Below are positions 60,345 to 64,000 of a stretch of DNA of 64,000 bases, piece by piece. The DNA comes from Isoetes taiwanensis (taxonomy: Eukaryota; Streptophyta; Lycopodiopsida; Isoetales; Isoetaceae). Numbering within the stretch: position 1 is the first letter of the stretch; each line of letters opens with the position of its first letter. The stretch is taken from assembly GCA_021234155.1 (NCBI GenBank), contig JAJEKV010000059.1, forward strand, positions 7,105,172-7,169,171. Reading direction: 5' to 3'. Below the pieces are notes generated by a model. It made no database searches. It saw only the letters and a list, made by a program, of their open reading frames with translations, and was not told the origin of the DNA. Made by a program: the position numbers and the translations under genes.

Positions 60345-61320
60345 CTGTAAATAAATGAATAAACATGTAAATAAATAATCTTGTAAATAAGTAAGACATA
60401 ATGTTCTAGCATAATGATATCAGAAAATGCATAGGAAATGCAAGTGATTTAGGTACTTAGGCTTGACTGCTAAACTTCAAATAATGAACAATAGACATAA
60501 TAACACACTCTATATGGACAAAGAATAGAATAGAATAGAATAGTTTTTTGATCTATAAGTAAACCATGCCTTCGTCTTTTTCTTCATATTGTTGGACTTT
60601 CCCATAGATTTTGTCCCGTAACAATGCAATCCCACTCTTAAATCCTATGCACATGCACATAATAAATTCACATCATGAATTAATAATAATGGATCCAGTA
60701 CACAGTACATCGGTCTATCACTGGTCTAAGTGGCCACTTCCATTTAGAAAAAAAACTAGAAATTGGATAGCCTCTGTGTTTGAGCACACTACAATTAAAT
60801 AATACCAAAGAAAAGGTTTTTAAAGCTTAAATCAGGCAGATACACCAAGAAATGAAAACCAGAGAGGCTATGCAGCATGTATGGCCGACCTGAAGCCAAA
60901 ACTGCTTCTTACTTGAGTTGTAAGCAGTCGACCTGATTGCCACAGTCGTTTGCCACTGCCTCAAAAAAATTCCTCCAAAGATTGGCTTACCTATCTGTAG
61001 ATGCGTTTCTAAAATCCAGCAATGCCATTGTTTGTTTGGGCAAATGCACGAAAAAGCTGAATGAGAGGTACAAACAAACATGGATGCCTACCATCGCCGT
61101 CCTGAGCAAAGAAATGATTTGGAATTATTTTCCCTATCTGTCAGGGGATGCGTTTAAAAGGAATACAAAAATGCAAAGATCCTTGAAAAGCTTCGATCTT
61201 TTCTTGGCCTTTTCTTATTGTTCAACCTAAACCAATCACAAGGCACCACATCGCTTACATTAATAATATTAATGTTTCAAGGCCATAACTTGTTTATTTT
61301 ATAAACATTAAAAGTCAGGC
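60345..61320. other. interval with an internally duplicated open stretch
   Basis: A plus-strand stretch at 60937-61230 encodes two similar segments, LQRLAYLSVDAFLKSSN and WNYFPYLSGDAFKRNTK, about 130 bp apart, so the DNA is a diverged tandem duplication. No family is recognised. An (AGAAT)n run of four lies at 60526-60545. Confidence 0.4.
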
Positions 61321-61379
61321 CCCTAGGGCTAGCCCCGGTTTGTCCCCATAGCACGACTACAGGCTTATGGTCCACGACA

Positions 61380-62935
61380 TAGCAAATATGCCCCTGACAC
61401 GCTACTAGAGGTACTCGGGGCTGCCCTCTATCCCCGCTCTTCGGCTTGTACATTGACCAGCTAGAAGAATGGCTAGGCGAGCACGGGGGGGGGAATTTTC
61501 GATTGATGCACCACATAATCCGCAACTCATATATCGATGATGTTGACACCGCGATTGATATACCCCCGGAAGGACATTCAACGCGCCACTGGATGCTTTG
61601 GACACTTTACGCCAATTCGACATGAGAGTTAACTTGGCCAAGACAAGGCTGGCCACCGGTCCCATCATCCGGCACCACGCCTTTCCTCATTCACTTAGGG
61701 CGGTGTAGTGGAGGTGGCTCGATCTTATAAGTATTTGGGCATTGAGTTTTCTACTACCACCTTGGGATGCATCCATCGGGGTTACGGGTCACTTGCATTT
61801 TGGAAAGCCACGTATGCAATGCAAAACAACGGTCACAAGGCGTTTTTTGTATGCATGGGGTCACCCGGGCACACTTGTTCTAGTAGGGGCCTTGGTTGAA
61901 CCGGTCCTCCTCTATGGGGCAGAAGTGTGGGGGCGGTGATATCCCTCACCACTTGGAGCGATCTAGAGCAGTCTGAAGGCCTTCTTGGCGCACCGGGAGT
62001 GAAATCCACGGTCCCATATCTCGGATCTTGCTCGAGGAGGCAGGCTTCCTTCCATTCTGAGAGGGCTGCCTACTGGAGCGTCACATTATTTACTTTTAGA
62101 AGGTGGTGGCTATGGATGAAGCCCGGCTGCCCAACCTTGCTTTGGTTGTGGCGATGGGAAATGGCGACTCAAAGCTTGCTAGAAAGACAAGCAAGCCCGG
62201 TGGTTCTCGCTATGGAAGAAGAGCACACGGTTGTGGACCAATGCATACACCGAAGAAGGAACGCCTTGCCTTGAAGCGGTACTTGGATGCTTGCTTCATG
62301 GCCAAGCTTTGGGATCAGAGGCCCTGTCACATGTCAAGGTGGCAAATTATCGGCGCCCGGGTTAATCCCATGCTCACGAGGGGCCCACACCACTACTGCG
62401 CACCCATCTACCCATGAAAAAGCAGGGGTGATTGCTTCCATTCCCGTGGTGAACACCACCTCCGCATTGAGGCGGGGAGATGGATTGGGAGCCAGCGTGA
62501 GGGGCCAGTGCGTCGGTCTTTGTCAGCGTGGGCCATTGAGGATGAAAGTCACGCCCTCCGGGCTTTGGGCACTGAGCATATCCGGGGCTCGGTATGAGGG
62601 TTAGTTGTGCCCCATCGGGCCTTGCATGAGCTCTTGAAAGCACGGACCTCTGTAGGCTTGTTGGGATCATTACCTCAGGGAGGTAATGGATCACCTTGGA
62701 CTCGTTATGCCCCCCTCAGACATTAACCTCATTTGTACTTGTGATTATGTATATAAGCATGCGGTATGTCGACATCCTTATTGCTACTAAGGTTTTTCCC
62801 TCGAAACCCTTGAGGGGGTTTTAATCCTTGTAGTAATATGCCTGCTGCTCTCTCTTTGTACTTGGGTCCCATAGGCCAGTTGATCTCCGTGGACGATAAA
62901 ATCATATTCTATTCTATTCTATTCTCTTTCGAACT
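61380..62935 (+). mobile_element. 5'-truncated LINE (group 2), RT C-terminal half to 3' end
   Basis: RT text begins with TRGCPLSPLFGLYIDQLEEW (near 61411), followed by a degenerate catalytic box YIDDVDTAID (near 61531), MRVNLAKTRLATG (near 61622), VEVARSYKYLGIEFS (61710) and LVEPVLLYGAEVWGR (near 61893), characteristic of the thumb and connection of RTE/CR1-like LINEs. Frames then decay. The 3' UTR holds TTTTTCCCTCGAAACCC (62791), GTACTTGGGTCCCATAGGCC, CTCCGTGGACGATAAAATC and a tail ATATTCT(ATTCT)n at 62905-62930. The element matches the 35-39 kb LINE in motif choice. Confidence 0.8.
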
Positions 62936-62949
62936 CAAATTTTCTAACT

Positions 62950-63650
62950 CTAATTACCTCATTTCTCCTGATCGCCAATTCTAAAGTGCAATCCCCCCAT
63001 CAGGCCCTCATTACTCCTACTAAACCTACTATCCCATTTCTACTCATCTGTCACTCTAAATTGCAGTCCCCCATTTCAAATTACAATCTCCCATTATGCA
63101 CACATTACCCTACTAACCCTGACTACCTCATTTCTCGTCATTCCCTATTCTTCATTTTTTTATAGAAACCCTCATTTTCTAAATTACAATCCCCCATTAC
63201 TGCCTCATTACCCCTACTAACCCTAATTACCCCATTTCTTGTCATTCCCCATTCTTCATTTTTCTAGTAGAAATCCCCATGTTCTAAATTACAATCCCTC
63301 TATTACTCCCTTATTACCCCTCGTACATGTGACTACCCCATTTCTCCTCATCCCCCATTCTTCCATTTTTACAAAAATCCCCATCTTCTAAATTACAATC
63401 CCCCATTACTCCCTCATTACCCTACTAACTTTGACTATCATCATCCCCTATCCTTTATTTTTTTAGTAAAAATCCCCATGTTCTAAATTGCAATCCCCTT
63501 ATTACTCCCTAATTACCCCTAGTACCCTTGACTACCCTATTTCTCTTCATCCTCCATTCTTCAATTTTTACAAAAAATCCCTATGTTCTAAATTGCAATA
63601 CCCCTGTTACTCCTTCAATACCCTTAACATAGACCTAGAATATCCTTCTC
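62950..63650 (+). repeat. C-rich tandem array, about 100-bp unit, six to eight copies
   Basis: TAAATTACAATCCCCCATTA recurs at about 63057, 63182, 63284, 63389, 63483 and 63589 (spacing 94-125 bp), with CTCATTACCCCTACTAACCC, CCCCATTTCTCCTCATCCCC and ATTCTTCATTTTT words between. It follows the LINE tail directly and ends just before the inverted-repeat arm at 63702. Confidence 0.85.
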
Positions 63651-63701
63651 CTCAAAAAATTATCATTTGCTCGTCAATCCCCCATTTCCCAAAGGGGGTA
63701 T

Positions 63702-63722
63702 TTTAAGGAGGATGTGGGCATC
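63702..63722 (-). repeat. 21-bp inverted repeat, right arm
   Basis: Perfect reverse complement of 55663-55683. It lies about 50 bp beyond the C-rich array. Confidence 0.85.
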
Positions 63723-64000
63723 ATTTTGGATGTGTTGGAGGTGGGTGCTTAAATATCATTAGAATTGAAGCTCCAATTAGAGAGGGCAAGGGATAAAGAT
63801 CTAGGAGGGTCGAGTAATGGAGGACCCATGAAGAGCAGAAAGGAAGGTCTGGAGAATAAGGAGGGAAAAGGAAGAATGGTGGTCCTGGAGTCAGAATACG
63901 AGCCCAATCTATTGAAACAAAGCATGCAAAAGCCGAGTTATAGAAGCAAATTTGTAGAAGCCGACCTGTAGAAGCCATAAAGCAAACAGCCTGTAGAAGC
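63723..64000. other. right edge, no gene recognised
   Basis: The segment is purine-rich with open stretches on both strands but no recognised domain. GTAGAAGCC recurs three times at the extreme right (from about 63955). Confidence 0.4.

Noticed and set aside
62374-62694. Minus-strand 106-codon open stretch near the right-hand LINE
   Set aside because: It is antisense to the decayed LINE ORF2, which has recognisable motifs on the plus strand.

Overview
The window looks like nuclear DNA of a land plant. It is AT-rich and dominated by transposable-element debris. It holds two spliced genes that can be read end to end: a CXXC zinc-binding protein, and a reductase of the plant DFR/CCR/tetraketide-pyrone family. 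It also holds a broken beta-tubulin gene that keeps the two intron positions usual in plant beta-tubulins. The density of LINEs, microsatellites and degenerate Ty3/Ty1 elements would suit a large genome such as a fern, but the sequence alone does not fix the lineage. There are no bacterial-type operons, CRISPR arrays, or rRNA or tRNA genes that I can see.

Layout. 1-4.4 kb: a beta-tubulin pseudogene split by a 5'-truncated L1-type LINE. 4.4-9.6 kb: no recognisable gene. 9.6-15.6 kb: a decayed Ty3/gypsy element on the minus strand with extra coding-like sequence beyond integrase. 15.6-16.2 kb: a 150-bp inverted repeat, a short tandem array and a 157-bp foldback CACTA-type MITE with a 3-bp target duplication. 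16.9-18.8 kb: a hAT transposase pseudogene. 20.4-22.4 kb: the intact four-exon CXXC zinc-binding gene (minus). 23.6-25.6 kb: an (AC)n/G-rich purine tract, then a MYB/SANT-like remnant. 26-32.5 kb: degenerate repeats in opposite orientation, LINE 3' ends and an ORF1 fragment. 33.5-34.2 kb: a PIF/Harbinger transposase remnant.

35.1-39.8 kb: a nearly complete two-ORF LINE (minus) lying between two (AG)n tracts, with a 322-bp MITE inside its reverse transcriptase. 39.8-44 kb: dispersed direct repeats and a primer-binding-site-like motif. 44.9-46.2 kb: the six-exon reductase gene (plus). 47-53.1 kb: two LINE insertions within about 10 bp of each other, one truncated (minus) and one essentially full length (plus), each with visible target-site duplications. 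53.2-55.2 kb: Ty1/copia gag and integrase/RT fragments in opposite orientations. 55.7-56.3 and 62.95-63.65 kb: two C-rich tandem arrays, with a perfect 21-bp inverted repeat just outside them. Between these lie the terminal exons of an unidentified minus-strand gene and another LINE.

Two LINE groups recur. Group 1 (1.4, 47.0 and 47.4 kb) is L1-like, has an IWK-type C-terminal motif and ends in TTCAAAAA. Group 2 (35-39 and 61-63 kb, plus isolated 3' ends) carries a CPLSP-LFGL-IDQL reverse transcriptase motif. Its 3' end has a shared core followed by different short tandem repeats. No new multi-gene system is evident. The best leads are the varied simple-repeat tails of the group 2 LINEs, the compact foldback CACTA MITE, the paired LINE insertions, and the inverted-repeat-bounded 55.7-63.7 kb segment.
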